From: Apostichopus japonicus
Lineage: Eukaryota; Echinodermata; Holothuroidea; Aspidochirotida; Stichopodidae
Length of the DNA stretch: 64,000 bases
Reading direction: 5' to 3'
Assembly (NCBI RefSeq): GCF_037975245.1
Contig: NC_092577.1
Coordinates: forward strand, 22,656,398 to 22,720,397
The notes under the pieces are model-generated. The model worked only from the letters and a program-made list of their open reading frames with translations, ran no database searches and was not told the origin of the DNA. Shown in pieces: positions 47,301 to 58,721 of the stretch. Positions within the stretch are counted from its first letter, which is position 1. Every line of letters starts with the position of its first letter. The translations under genes and the position numbers were made by a program.

Positions 47301-49600
47301 GAGAATATAATGCATTTATTACAGCATCCAATATGTAATTTCTTGAAAATCGTGATACACGAGGGTAAACAAAATTTTTCCGGGTACCCGGATACCCGAC
47401 GGGTAACGGCCCTCGGGTACCCGGTTCCCGATTTTTGGACCCGTGTAAACACTACTCCCAACCCTAACGGACAATTTGTTCTCAAGTTATCGCAAAAATA
47501 CTAGTTTTTTAACATTAATTGACCTATGGTGACCTCGGATTACATAAATGTTAGGTTTGAAAATATTCCCCTATACCATTTGCTACTTGTCTCAAAATAT
47601 CAACTGTGTAACACCTTGGCACTGGGAGTTATTATACTAAATGTCTGAAAATTAACTTTGACCTCATATAACTTAACACACAAAGGTCACCTTGGGTCAC
47701 CTTATTGACATTTTTGATTGATGAGACCTAAATTAGAGCATCAAACTATACAAATTCAAACATTTTTTCTTTGCCCATTTTCTGCCCCCAAAATACTAGT
47801 TTTTTATCATTAATTGACCTTTGGTGACCTCGAATCACATGACTGTTAAGTTTGAAAATATTTCCTTATACCATTTACAACTTGTCCAAAAATATCAACC
47901 ATGTCACACCTTGGCACTGGGAGTTGTTGCATTAAATGTCTGAAAATTAACTTTGACCTTGTATAACTTCGCACACGAAGGTCTCACAGGTGTCAACCAA
48001 TTGACATTTTTGATCGGAAGGTACCTTTGATATCCAAATCTAGCATCAAAACCAAACATTTCCTTTTTTGCTCGTTTCCTCCCAAAATAAGCACATTTTT
48101 CCTAATGTGACCTTTGACCTTTTGACCTTGGTTTCAGATGTAGTTTGACCTCCTGATTCCAAAAAACAACACGACAAGTCTGTACAGCCATCCTAACTCC
48201 GACCAAAAAACTTTGACCCCATATAACTTCACACACGAAGGTCACACGGGGGTCAACCTATTGACGTTTATGATCAGAAGGTACCTTTGACATCTGAAAA
48301 TAGCATCGAAACTGTAAAAATCCCCAAAACACTTAAAGGTCACCGGAGGTCAAATTGAGGTCAAGGGTCACCCAGATGCGGGTCGACAATTGGATTACAT
48401 TGAAGCAACTCCCAACCCTAACGGACAATTTGTTCTCAAGTTATCGCAAAAATACTAGTTTTTTAACATTAATTGACCTATGGTGACCTCGGATTACATA
48501 AATGTTAGGTTTGAAAATATTCCCCTATACCATTTGCTACTTGTCTCAAAATATCAACTGTGTAACACCTTGGCACTGGGAGTTATTATACTAAATGTCT
48601 GAAAATTAACTTTGACCTCATATAACTTAACACACAAAGGTCACCTTGGGTCACCTTATTGACATTTTTGATTGATGAGACCTAAATTAGAGCATCAAAC
48701 TATACAAATTCAAACATTTTTTCTTTGCCCATTTTCTGCCCCCAAAATACTAGTTTTTATCATTAATTGACCTTTGGTGACCTCGAATCACATGACTGTT
48801 AAGTTTGAAAATATTTCCTTATACCATTTACAACTTGTCCAAAAATATCAACCATGTCACACCTTGGCACTGGGAGTTGTTGCATTAAATGTCTGAAAAT
48901 TAACTTTGACCTCGTATAACTTCGCACACGAAGGTCTCACAGGTGTCAACCAATTGACATTTTTGATCGGAAGGTACCTTTGATATCCAAATCTAGCATC
49001 AAAACCAAACATTTCCTTTTTTGCTCGTTTCCTCCCAAAATAAGCACATTTTTACTAATGTGACCTTTGACCTTTTGACCTTGGTTTCAGATGTAGTTTA
49101 ATCTCCTGATTCCAAAAAACAAAACGAAAAGTCTGTACAACCATCCTAACTCCGACCGAAAAACTTTCACCCCATATAACTTCGCACACGAAGGTCAAAC
49201 GGGGTCAACCTATTGACATTTATGATCAGAAGGTACCTTTGACATCTGAAAATAGCATCAAAACTGTAAAAATCCCCAAAAACACGTAAAGGTCACCGGA
49301 GGTCAAATTGAGGTCAAGGGTCACCCAGATGCGGGTTGACAATTGGATAACATTGAAGCAACTCCCAACCCTAACGGACAATTTGTTCTCAAGTTATCGC
49401 AAAAATACTAGTTTTTTAACATTAATTGACCTTTGGTGACCTCAGATCACATGACCGTTAAGTTTCAAAATGTTCCCCTAATCAGTTCACAACTTGTCCC
49501 AAAATATCAACCTTGTAGCACATAGGCACTGGGAGTTATTGCAGTTTTAATGTTTTTGGTTTTTGGACCATAACTGACCTTCGGTGACCTTTGTGGGCAC
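44301..49600. repeat. TGACCT-rich satellite, ~290-bp units within a ~953-bp higher-order unit
   Basis: The basic unit is about 290 bp. It includes gacctttggtgacctcggat, then ccctataccatttgcaactt, accttggcactgggagttat and attgacatttttgatcgg. A higher-order period of 953-954 bp is visible from accctaacgg at 47461, 48415 and 49368. The two complete higher-order copies are very similar. It is interrupted by a hAT-like element (46089-47454). The same family appears at 17.9-18.5 kb, near the other edge of the 32-kb unit. Confidence 0.9.
46089..47454. mobile_element. Non-autonomous hAT-like transposon in the satellite
   Basis: Terminal inverted repeats are TAGTGTTTGCACGGGT and its inverted form with one mismatch (ACCCGTGTAAACACTA). 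The 8-bp duplication CTCCCAAC flanks it exactly (46081-46088 and 47455-47462). Next to both termini are runs of ACCCGGGT-type words. The interior contains two nearly identical ~170-bp tandem units (about 46130-46470) plus decayed ones (to about 46870). There is no transposase, so mobility would depend on a partner elsewhere. Confidence 0.9.
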
Positions 49601-49795
49601 CAAAAACAATAGGGCACACCTTCTCCATATGGCGGCTCTATGGTCCAAGTTTCGCCTCAATCCAACTTTCCCTTATTGAGATAGAGCGTACCCAAGCAAG
49701 TGTCACAGATGCACACACAGACACACACACACACACACACACACACACGCCAACCTGACTACATAGGTTCCTTTTGCTAAAGCAAGGAACCAAAA
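49601..49795. repeat. Element end: CA microsatellite and hairpin
   Basis: A (CA)n run near 49715-49748 is followed by an inverted repeat, ggttcctt...aaggaacc (49766-49791), at the right edge of the 32-kb unit. The same arrangement occurs at 18500-18557. LINE E starts immediately beyond. Confidence 0.7.
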
Positions 49796-49796
49796 A

Positions 49797-51855
49797 TGTA
49801 GTGTCCTCGGCATGTTGGAAAAATTTTTGCCTCAATATCACAATAAATGATCCCAGAAATGGAGGGGCAATTTTGAATAGCGTCATGGAAGGGTTCACAG
49901 CTTAACACATATAAAATGGCAGAAATTGGGCAACCTTCACGGACACCTCTTGAGACGGGGAATGATTTAGAGATGTGCCCGTTATGCTTAATACAACAGG
50001 AAATATCATTGTAAAGGATTGTAATCCACTTTTGTAATAGAGGACCAAAACCCATTTTTTCCATAACACTAAAGAGGTAACTGTGATTAACTCTATCAAA
50101 AGCCTTGTACTGATCAATCTTAAGTATCAAGCCGTTAGAGTTGTTATCGTTGATAAAGTTAATAATATTCTGCATAGTAATGACGTTTTCAGATATGTCC
50201 CTATTAGGTATACAGCACGACTGGTCATCGGAGATGAGTTCGCTGATAACCTTTGACATTTACTAATTTACTAATAATTTTGTAGTCGGTGTTGAGAAGA
50301 CTTATGGGCCTCCAATTAGTGATATAACTAAGGTCACCTTTCTTAGGAATCAACGTGAGTACTCCAGTTTTCATAGAGTCACAAAGCATATTACAATTGA
50401 AAATTTCGGTGATAAGTTTCTCTAAAATGTTAATAAGATCATACCAGAATGTTTTGAAAAACTGGACGGTTAGGCCATCGAGTCCTGGGCTTTTGTTGTT
50501 CTCCATTGAATCGAGAGCAGCCTTAAGTTCGGCAACTGAGAGATGTTCGTCGCATAGATCTGCCGAAGGGGAGGACAGTGTTCTGGAAATATTCTCGAGT
50601 AGTTAAGTTTTTGATTTGTCGTCTATTGGGTGATCAGTATATAGTTCCTTATAGAAATTAACCTGTTCGGTGATAATGTCCTCTTGTTCTGTAAGAACAT
50701 ATCCATTCTCGGTTGTCAGTTGTCTCATGACTTTTCGTTTTTGTCTACTTTTCTCCAGATTGAGAAAAAACTTTGTTGATTTTTCGCCGTTTTCGTACCA
50801 CTGTAGTTTGGCTCTGAGTGAAATTCCTTTCAGTTCGTCAAGTTCAATCTCATTCAGTTCGCTTTCAAGGCGCTTCAACAAAGTAATATCATAGTCAGGG
50901 AATTTCTGAGCCTTCACTCTTTCATAGTTGAATTGTTTTACTAATTTCGTTTTGAGCCGGCGTTGCTTTTTTTGCTTCCTCTTAGAGTATTTGATAGTTG
51001 TTGACTGTATCGAATGTTTTAGATTGTCGTACCAGGTGTATAAATCAGTTTCGTAGTGGCTGTCGTTTTTGGAATTTTGTATAAGTTCTCTAATACCCTC
51101 ACAGTACTCGTCGTCCAGTAGGAGAGAATTGTTAAAAATCCAATAGCCTGGTCCCCGAGGTAGATTTTCAAAATCCTGGCGTAACATTAATTTATTATGA
51201 TCCGACCGGGGGTATGTTATGTGTTGGCTTACATTAACATTGTAGGCAAGGCTTTTGGAGATAAGAAACCGATCTATTCTCGATGAAAAGGACCCGTCTA
51301 CGGTGTTTCTGGTCCATGTAAACTCGATTTTGTTTGGGTTTCGATATCGCCAAATATCTATAAGGTCAAAATTGAGCATTATATCTTTTAACGGTTTTCT
51401 CGAGCTATCTGAATGCGTTTTCGGTGGGTATCTGTCTTTGTAAACGTTTAAAACGTTATTAAAATCTCCGGTTAGAATTATCGGATTTTGAGTCAGATTA
51501 AGATAGTGGTTCAGGTCAAGGTAGAATTGTTTCCTTTCCGAAATTATGTTGCATAAACTCCGATAATAGTAAGTGGTCGCTGATCCATAGTGACATCCAA
51601 CATTACAACCCTTCCCTCATCGTCGATTCTATGTTTGATAGTATCAATGTCTGCATCGCGTGGAATTAAACACGACACCCCTCTCCTTTTGTCCTTTGCA
51701 TAAAGGGAAGAAAAAACTTCACCACCCCATTCATGCTGGGCGTCTTGGTGGCATTGATCATCATTCCTGTAGAATAACAATGTCGTATCGTTTCTTGTTT
51801 AACATATTGAAAAGTTCCCTCCTCTTTTCGCCGTTTCTCAACCCATTACAGTTTA
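49797..51855 (-). pseudogene. LINE E ORF2, endonuclease and N-terminal reverse transcriptase
   Basis: Pieces in order are LTIITLNCNGLRNGEKRREL (51855 on), an endonuclease middle piece (GGEVFSSLYAKDKRRGVSCL, 51780-51544), a C-terminal endonuclease piece with YPRSDHNKLM (51379-50603), and the reverse transcriptase start ENNKSPGLDGLTVQFFKTFW (50506) with VSRGVREGCPISAILYVL. It ends at the active-site region, which reads QHAEDTTF in one frame. Several frame changes separate the pieces. The Glu in place of the first active-site Asp would itself disable the enzyme if it is not a sequence error. Confidence 0.8.
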
Positions 51856-51867
51856 GTGTTATTATAG

Positions 51868-53092
51868 TTAGCTTGTTGAATTTGGTGCTTTGGGGCTAAA
51901 GTTCCTTGCAGTATGTAATTTCGACGTGGCTATTTTCTTCTTTTGTACTGCTCTGTTCTTTCGGGAAAGGTGTATGTTCCAATCGTCATCGCTGGAGACA
52001 GCTCTCTTTAAGCCTCCTGTTTCGATTCCCTTGTTAATGTTGGTACATGGCTGCGATTGGGGCTTGACCGATGAGGGCTGGCTTCTCGATTTTTCTTTAC
52101 CTTTAGCATTGCCTAATATCACAGTAGATTTACTTTTTGTCGAATTTCGTTCAAGTTTTGTATCAGTAATTGAACCAGGTGCGGCAGCGTCGGTGTCATT
52201 TTCATGTCGCATTTGGGTCACCTCAATTTGGTCCTTGTTCCGATTGGCTTGATCTACCGTGTCAGGAGGTTGCACTGTGGGTTGAGCTGGTGGGCCCCCG
52301 GGTACTGTTTCCTTCTTGGCGCTCTCAGTGACGTTAGAAGGTTCAGGAGGTTCTGACGTTAGAAGGTTCTGTGTCCATCTCACCATTGTCTGAAGGCTTC
52401 TCTGGTTCGACATCGTTATCTTCCTCAGGTGGTTGCTCCGTGCATAGGAAACTTTTATGACCAAAGTTTTGGCATCTAAAGCACTTTACCCTAGGGCAAC
52501 GGCTCTCCGTGTGGCCCTGGTTATTACATTCTCTACATACGTACTGGGGACATTCTTTCATGACATGGGTGTCGCTCAAGCAGTTGTTACAGACTTTAGA
52601 TTGGCTGTTGTGTTTAAGTCTTAGATGTACACCAGCAATCGTAATTGCGTAGGGTAGGCTTTTGGCATTATTTGGCAACTGTACTCTTACGAATCGAATA
52701 CCGTTTTCCACGTCTGGATAGTCGGAATAGTATTTTCGCGTCCATTTGGATTTAATTGAGCATCCGTATTCCTCTAACTTAGCCGAAAGTTCTTCGTCAG
52801 AAATGTAACAGGGTACCCCAAAAAGACTCACCGTTAGTATAAATTTTTCCACTCCGGTAACACTACAATGGTCGCCTTTAATATTAAGGCCGGTTTCCTG
52901 GATAAGTTCCGCATCAGATTCATTCTTCAATGTCACAATCCAGTGCCCTGACGTCTTAACACATCCCACAATTCTATTATTCCCAAGATCCTCGGATATC
53001 GATTTCAGTACGTCTCCATAGCTATGTCCATTGTCAAATACCCTAACACTGTTAGTTTTCAAACGTTGTATTGATGGTTTCGCGGAACCCAT
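51868..53092 (-). pseudogene. LINE E ORF1
   Basis: The frame starts MGSAKPSIQRLKTNSVRVF. It has the family signature LTVSLFGVPCYISDEEL and three CCHC knuckles: CNNCLSDTHVMKEC, CRECNNQGHTESRC and CFRCQNFGHKSFLC. The charged C-terminal part continues in another frame after about 52370, ending SKLHTARNFSPKAPNSTS, so one frame change separates the knuckles from the tail. It is clearly related to LINE D ORF1. Confidence 0.85.
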
Positions 53093-53346
53093 GTTCGCAC
53101 TAGCACACGCCTTGGCGGCCTTCGTCGCCTTGGCGACTTAAAAAATGACCTACAAAACTCCTATAGTTTAACGGACCAAATTGAAACAGTAACAAAAAAA
53201 CCGCTATCATCCAAGAACTTGGATGTTGTAGGTTGAAGAAAAAGTGGAACAAGAAAGTTCGAAAAAAAGGAACAAAGAAAACAGCTAACAAAGAGCACAG
53301 CCAACCGCGCCACGACAGCAGTTGATAGCACGACATCAGTTGACAG

Positions 53347-53387
53347 CGGACGAGAACCGGTATAGTCAACGTGATATGGCCGTAGAC
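53347..53387 (-). pseudogene. 5S rRNA, first ~41 nt, split by LINE E
   Basis: The first ~41 nt of a 5S gene on the minus strand, ending in the 14-bp target duplication. It is the complement of the 3' part at 15552-15644. Confidence 0.9.
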
Positions 53388-53462
53388 ATAAGAAAAGGTC
53401 AATGTAGGCCATTTCAATTTTTCATCGTCGTGGCAACATAGTGTTATCAATTAGGAAAATAA
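53388..53462 (-). repeat. 5S short spacer
   Basis: The typical short spacer of about 75 bp between 5S genes, antisense here. It separates the two LINE-split 5S genes, showing that neighbouring genes were hit separately. Confidence 0.9.
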
Positions 53463-53555
53463 AAGCCTACTGCACCCAGTATTCCCAGGCGGTCACCCAT
53501 CCAAGTACTGACTGCGCTCTACGTTGCTTGACTTCGGTGATCGGACGAGAACCGG
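53463..53555 (-). pseudogene. 5S rRNA, 3' part, split by LINE D
   Basis: This holds nt ~28-120 of a 5S gene. It ends in GACGAGAACCGG (53544-53555), followed by the 3' tail of LINE D. Confidence 0.9.
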
Positions 53556-53755
53556 GTTTTTTTGGGGGGGGGGGTGTTTTTTTTTTATTGACGGAAGAAC
53601 CCACTGGTTCTCCGATTGAATGTACAGATATTAACATGGTTACATGAAATAAAGAAAGAGAATATATATAAAACTATAACAATAATACAACACTATCAAT
53701 ACAATCATGCACAACGATAAAGGAGTAATCCTAGAATGGGGAAGGCAAGAGAAAA

Positions 53756-56700
53756 TTAAGTGTCAAACTTGTACTCGTAGGAGCCATCTTCAAGAGGATT
53801 GAGAATGACGTCACCTTGAGTAAAGAACTCCCAAAATGTAGAAATTTCTTTTTTCTTTACAAAATAGTCGAATAAGAAATCGATTTTCTTTCGTAGTGAA
53901 TAATGAAAGAAGTTTTGAATATTAATGTGTTTTTCCCCGTTCAGGAGGCTAAGACGAGTGGTCCAAACAACTTTTTGGAAAGTGTTTAGAATAAAATCAA
54001 TCGAAATTGTCTCATGCCTCCTATGATTGAGATCCATACCTAAGAGAGTTATTTGCCTCCATTTATCATTGTTGTTGATTTTACAGATTTTCTGAAGCTT
54101 CTTGATTATACCTCTCCAGAGAAGATTTACGGTTTTGCAATGGACAAAAAGATGCAAGACAGTTTCATTATGGTTCTTACATAAAGGAGAGTCAACTAGC
54201 TTAAAAAGATACAACTTATCGTTACAGAATAAAATATTATCAAGAAGACGGAAATCGAGGTCACTATCGTGAAAAGCTTTTAGACCTTTGTTGGTAATGG
54301 TCCACCTATGTTCAAAAGAGATATCGTTAAAAACGTGTTTCCAGTGGATTTCGCCTTTTGGAATTGTAGAGACGGCCTCCCTTAGGAGATCAGTTGCATT
54401 CCTGACACTAACGGTGGACGCATCTAGCGTGGTATCACCACAAGAGAGAGTGAGTGAAAGTGACTCATTGTCATTTTGACTAACCGTTTTATCGCCCGAA
54501 TAGATTTGTTCAAGCCAATCTTTTGGGAAAGCCTTCAAAATAGATGTGACGTAATCATGTACGTCATCAATATTAAGTTTACAATTTGGGTTGGCCATAG
54601 TAATGGCTTCATGGATACCCTCCGCGGGAAGCCGTCTTGGGATCATTTCGTACATAAGATCGCCTACAAAAATAATACCACCTTCAATGAAATCTCTGAT
54701 AAAGAGGGTTTCGTCAGGTTCATTAACAATAAATGGATTATGGAACAGCGGTTGCATAAGAATTTCATCCTTGTTCACTGGAGGGCATAACTTTTGATAC
54801 GTTAGCTTTTTCCAGGCACTCAACAACTCATAATAATACGGTCAAAGTTTTCTCATAGAATTGCTATGAGGTCAAATACGAAATACGTGTAAACCTAGTT
54901 TCATATATTCATAATGATTCAGAAAATAGAGCATTAAATTTTTCAACATCGGATTGATACTGTTGATACTAAGTAGTTTACAGATGTACTTCATACGTAA
55001 AGCGTCTCTTTTCCGAAAAATGTCACAAAGGTTAAGGCCACCTTTGTCTACAGGTTGAAGAAGAACATTGTAGGATATGCCAGGTTTCTCACCTCCCCAC
55101 ATAAATTCGATAACACTTTCTTTCAAAGAGTCTCCTACCCATTTAGGGACCGGAATAATAGTAGCAAGATATGTCAGTCTTGAGACAACTAGAGAATTTA
55201 CAACAAGAGCTCTACCTTTAAAGGAGAGGTTCCGCCCTTTCCACCTCTTGAGAAGATTGCAACAAGAGGCAGTCTTGGTTTTCCAGTTTTCTCTTTCAAG
55301 AGCATCCTTATCATTGCCGACACAAACACCAAGCACTTGTATAAAATCGTTCCTTATCGGAAAATTGAACTCGTCTTTTCGTACTTTGCCCTTTCCGAGC
55401 ACTAGTAACTCGGTTTTCTCTACATTACACTTAGAGCCAGAGGCGCCCTCGTACAGGTTAATAACATTTTGTACGGACTTAACACTAGAAGTATCAGACA
55501 GAAAGAAAGTGGTATCATCTGCATGTTGAAATATTTTAGCTTCATGATGCATAAAATCAATACCAATTATACTCTTACTTTTGTAAATAGCGTCATGAAA
55601 TGGTTCAGCAGATAGTACATATAAAATAGCAGAAATTGGACAACCCTGGCGAACCCCTCTCTGAATATGAAAAGTATCTGAAATATAGCCATTGTGTTTA
55701 ATACAACCTTGAATATCGTTGTAAAGGATTTTAACCCAGTTAATGAAATTAGTACCGAAACCCATCCTTTGTAAAACATTAATAAGATATTCATGGTTTA
55801 CTCGATCGAAGGCTTTTAATTGATCAATTTTAAGAACATAGGCCTCTTGTTTGTTTTCGTTGACATAATTAATAATATTTCTCATAGCCAGAACATTGTC
55901 GGCAATATCTCTGCCGGGAACACAACAGGTCTGGTCACTAGAGACAAGGCAATTGATCACCCTAGAGATTCTATTGGCCAGAGCCTTTGTGATTATTTTA
56001 TAGTCCGTGTTGAAAAGACTAATCGGCCTCCAATTCTTAAGTTTTCTCAAATCCCCTCTCTTGGGTATGAAAGTAATTAGACCTGTTTTCATTGAATTAG
56101 ACATTTCATTTGTTTTATAAATTTCTTTCGTGAGTTTCAGAAAAATCTCCCCAATACATCCCAAAATTGTTTATAAAACTGAACAGTGAGTCCGTCTAAA
56201 CCAGGGCTTTTACTCGACTCCATGTCAAAAATTGACTTTTGGAGTTCTGTAGCCGAAATGTCCCCCTCACATGACTGAGAATCAGGTTCGGACAACGTTT
56301 TAGAAAGCTGCCTAAGTAATACTTCCCTCTGCATACTCACTGACGGTTCTGCGGTGTAAAGCGTTTTCTAAAATCTGGCCTGTTCGTGGATAATATCGTC
56401 TTGATCGTTAATGATCGCGCCCTCGTCGGTGAGAATCTGGCGCCATTACTTTTTTGCTTTGTCGCGATTTTTCCAAATTGAGGAAAAATTTGGACGAACG
56501 TTCTCCTTCTCCGAACCACTTGATTCTCGATCTAAGCGCGGCTCCTCTGATATCTGCGCGGGTCGTCTCGTCTAGCTGAAATTCTATATTCCGTAGCCTT
56601 GTAGTGTCGTAGTCTTGATATTTTGGCGCTTTCGCCCTTTCGTGGTTGATTTCTTTCCTTAGTTTTCTTTGATGTGTACGCGAGAGTCTGCTTTTGACCT

Positions 56701-57624
56701 TGGTAAATTTCATTGCAGTCCTTTTTAGTGAATCTTTCAAAACGTCATACCACTGGAGGAAATTATTGTCGTAACAAGTCTTCTGTTTTTCTCGCTCGAT
56801 GAGATCTCTTATTTCCGAACAGAAGGATGTGTCCTCAAGTATGGAGTTATTCAAAATCCATACACCGGGGCCCCTAGGTAAAAGGGTAAAGTCAAGTTTA
56901 AGTTCAACCATGTCGTGATCTGAATCGGGATAGCGAGATATAGAGCATGATTTCACGTAGCGAACTAGCTGTTTCTTTAAAAGAAATCTATCAATCCTGG
57001 AAGCGGTTTTGTGGTTGCTGGATGTCCTTGTAAATTGGATTAAAGAAGGGTGGCGCTCTCTCCAAATATCGACAAGCTCGTATTCCGACATAATAAGTTT
57101 CAGAGATTTTCGAGAAGAGTCCGGGTTAGGTGTTGTTGGCTATTTATCCACGTAAGTATTAAGAACGGTATTGAAGTCTCCCGCTAGAATAATTGGTTCG
57201 GGCACGTTGCGAAGTTTTCCTGAAATATCTTCTAGGAATTGTTTTCGTTCGCTCGGCGTGTTTGGAGCATATAGATGTTAAAAACTGTAAAAGACTGTCC
57301 ATCCACAGTAATACTTCATTTTAAAAAGCGACCGTTTATATCCGGTTCGAAGTGGTGTACATCGATATCGCTACCCTTCCTAATTAAGCAACTCGTTCCC
57401 CTTCGTCTCGCGGGAGAATAGAAGGAAGATAAAATATCGCCATCCCATTCAAGTTTGGCCTGGTCGTGAATTGACTGGTCCCAAAAGGTTTCTGGTAATA
57501 AAACAAGGTCAAATCTGTTTTTAACAACGTCAGAGAATAGTCCTCTTCTTTGATCTTGATTGATCAGTCCGTTGCAATTTAGGCAGGCGAGTAAAAACAT
57601 TGTAACGGTGAGTGAAAAATACAT
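53756..57624 (-). pseudogene. LINE D ORF2, endonuclease-reverse transcriptase, several breaks
   Basis: Coding pieces in order are 57624-57316 (LLACLNCNGLINQDQRRGLF), 57091-56408 (ending with SRYPDSDHDMVEL and linker), 56340-56137 (SSKSPGLDGLTVQFYKQFW), 56164-54872 (reverse transcriptase with RGVRQGCPISAILYVL and active site HADDTTFF) and 54826-53756 (C-terminal domain, CKNHNETVLHLFVHCKTVNL). A natural start may be the ATG at 57624 or at 57600 (MFLLACLNCNGL). At least four frame changes or stops separate the pieces. The reverse transcriptase block of 430 residues is itself open. Confidence 0.85.
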
Positions 57625-57626
57625 TG

Positions 57627-58721
57627 TTAATGCTGTTCTAGTGATGGCTGGCGAGGTTGAAAATTACGCGCTTTGGCTAGGTTGGGTGTAGGGTCAGCTT
57701 TCTTTTTGTTGTTTTTCATTTTCCTCGTTTGGACAGTCCAATCGTCATCACTAGAGAGGTTCCGTTTCTGCGAGGTTGAGTTGTCTTCTTTCTCTGTGTT
57801 CTGTGGCGCTGGGTCTGTGGTTTCATTATTTCTCGGTTTCGGTTGGGAACTATTAATCTTTCGGCTTGGTTTGTTTTCGTTTTCTGTTGGGGTCTGTATG
57901 TCTGTTTCGATCGTTTCACGTGGCTGGGGGTTGTGTGGGATATCTTGGATTGTTGTATTATCTTGTTCTGTGCAGGCCGAATCATTTGATTCCATTTCTG
58001 AGGTATTGTTGTCCTCTTTGGGTGTAGGGGGAGTAGTAGGGCAGTCGAAGCTTTTGTGCCCGAATTCCTGGCACCTGTAACATTTCACCCGCGGGCATTT
58101 ACTTTCGCTGTGACCCTGCATACCGCATTCTTTACAAGTATATTGCTTACACTCTCTCATGATATGGTCCGAGCTAAGGCAAATGTTGCATACCCGGGAT
58201 TGTCCGTTATGCTTCAATCGAAGATGGACTCCAGATATGAAAATGGAGTACGGAAGGCTCTTTGCGTTGGACGGGAGTTCTAACCTAATATATCTTATCC
58301 CGTTCTCTACATTGGGAAAGTCCTCACAGGTTTTGTGGGTCCATGCGCTCTTGAGTATGCACCCAAATTCTCTAAGCTTATCTGACAGTTCATTGTCATC
58401 TATGAAAACTGGTACCCCAAACAAGCTGACAGTGAGTAGGTTCCTTGTTACCCCTCGTACCTCGTATCCTACACCATCAATCAGTACGCCAGTCTCCTGT
58501 AGAAGCTCTACATCTGTTGTTTCCTTAAGTATTACGATCCATTGCCCGTTGGAATTCAAACAACCGGGAATGTTTTCTTTTCCAATGTCATCAGATAGCG
58601 CGCGAAGGACATCACGGGCTTCAAATTTATTATCGGTGATACGTACACTGTTGTTTTTCATAACCGCACAGCGTTTCTGTGTGCTGCTTTGAACAGCGGT
58701 AGTGGATTTCGCGGAATCCAT
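57627..58721 (-). CDS. LINE D ORF1
   Basis: An intact 364-residue frame from MDSAKSTTAVQSSTQKRCAV to PRQPSLEQH. An N-terminal RRM-like region includes NLLTVSLFGVPVFIDDNEL. Three CCHC knuckles follow: CNICLSSDHIMREC, CKECGMQGHSESKC and CYRCQEFGHKSFDC. The last third is Asn/Thr/Lys-rich and ends in a basic patch (RKMKNNKKK). It presumably coats the LINE RNA. The stop (TAA) is followed two bases later by an ATG in the ORF2 frame. Confidence 0.9.
   Translation of the reverse strand: MDSAKSTTAVQSSTQKRCAVMKNNSVRITDNKFEARDVLRALSDDIGKENIPGCLNSNGQWIVILKETTDVELLQETGVLIDGVGYEVRGVTRNLLTVSLFGVPVFIDDNELSDKLREFGCILKSAWTHKTCEDFPNVENGIRYIRLELPSNAKSLPYSIFISGVHLRLKHNGQSRVCNICLSSDHIMRECKQYTCKECGMQGHSESKCPRVKCYRCQEFGHKSFDCPTTPPTPKEDNNTSEMESNDSACTEQDNTTIQDIPHNPQPRETIETDIQTPTENENKPSRKINSSQPKPRNNETTDPAPQNTEKEDNSTSQKRNLSSDDDWTVQTRKMKNNKKKADPTPNLAKARNFQPRQPSLEQH

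Larger units (their letters stand above)
17716..49795. mobile_element. About 32-kb unit inserted inside the C/E LINE
   Basis: Non-5S DNA separates two LINE halves. At the left edge is GGTTCCTTGC (17717-17726), and at the right edge is its inverted copy GCAAGGAACC (49782-49791). The right copy is also one arm of a hairpin (49766-49791). The unit carries an OB-fold gene, a Helentron, satellites and MITEs. Helentrons are known to insert at T-T sites and to have short subterminal inverted repeats and hairpins, which would suit a giant Helentron. The alternative is several nested insertions or a rearrangement. Edges are uncertain by about 20 bp. Confidence 0.5.
49796..53346 (-). mobile_element. 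LINE E, 5' half of a Tx1-type 5S-targeted LINE
   Basis: On the minus strand it runs from a 5' UTR next to a 5S gene (53347) through ORF1, endonuclease and reverse transcriptase, and stops at the active-site box near 49797. The 5' junction carries CGGACGAGAACCGG (53347-53360), the same 14 bp that flank LINE C at its 3' junction. Everything downstream of the active site is missing here and present in C. Confidence 0.85.

Noticed and set aside
47258-47504. Opposed short frames at the right end of the hAT-like element
   Set aside because: They cross the terminal repeat and flanking satellite; no transposase motif.
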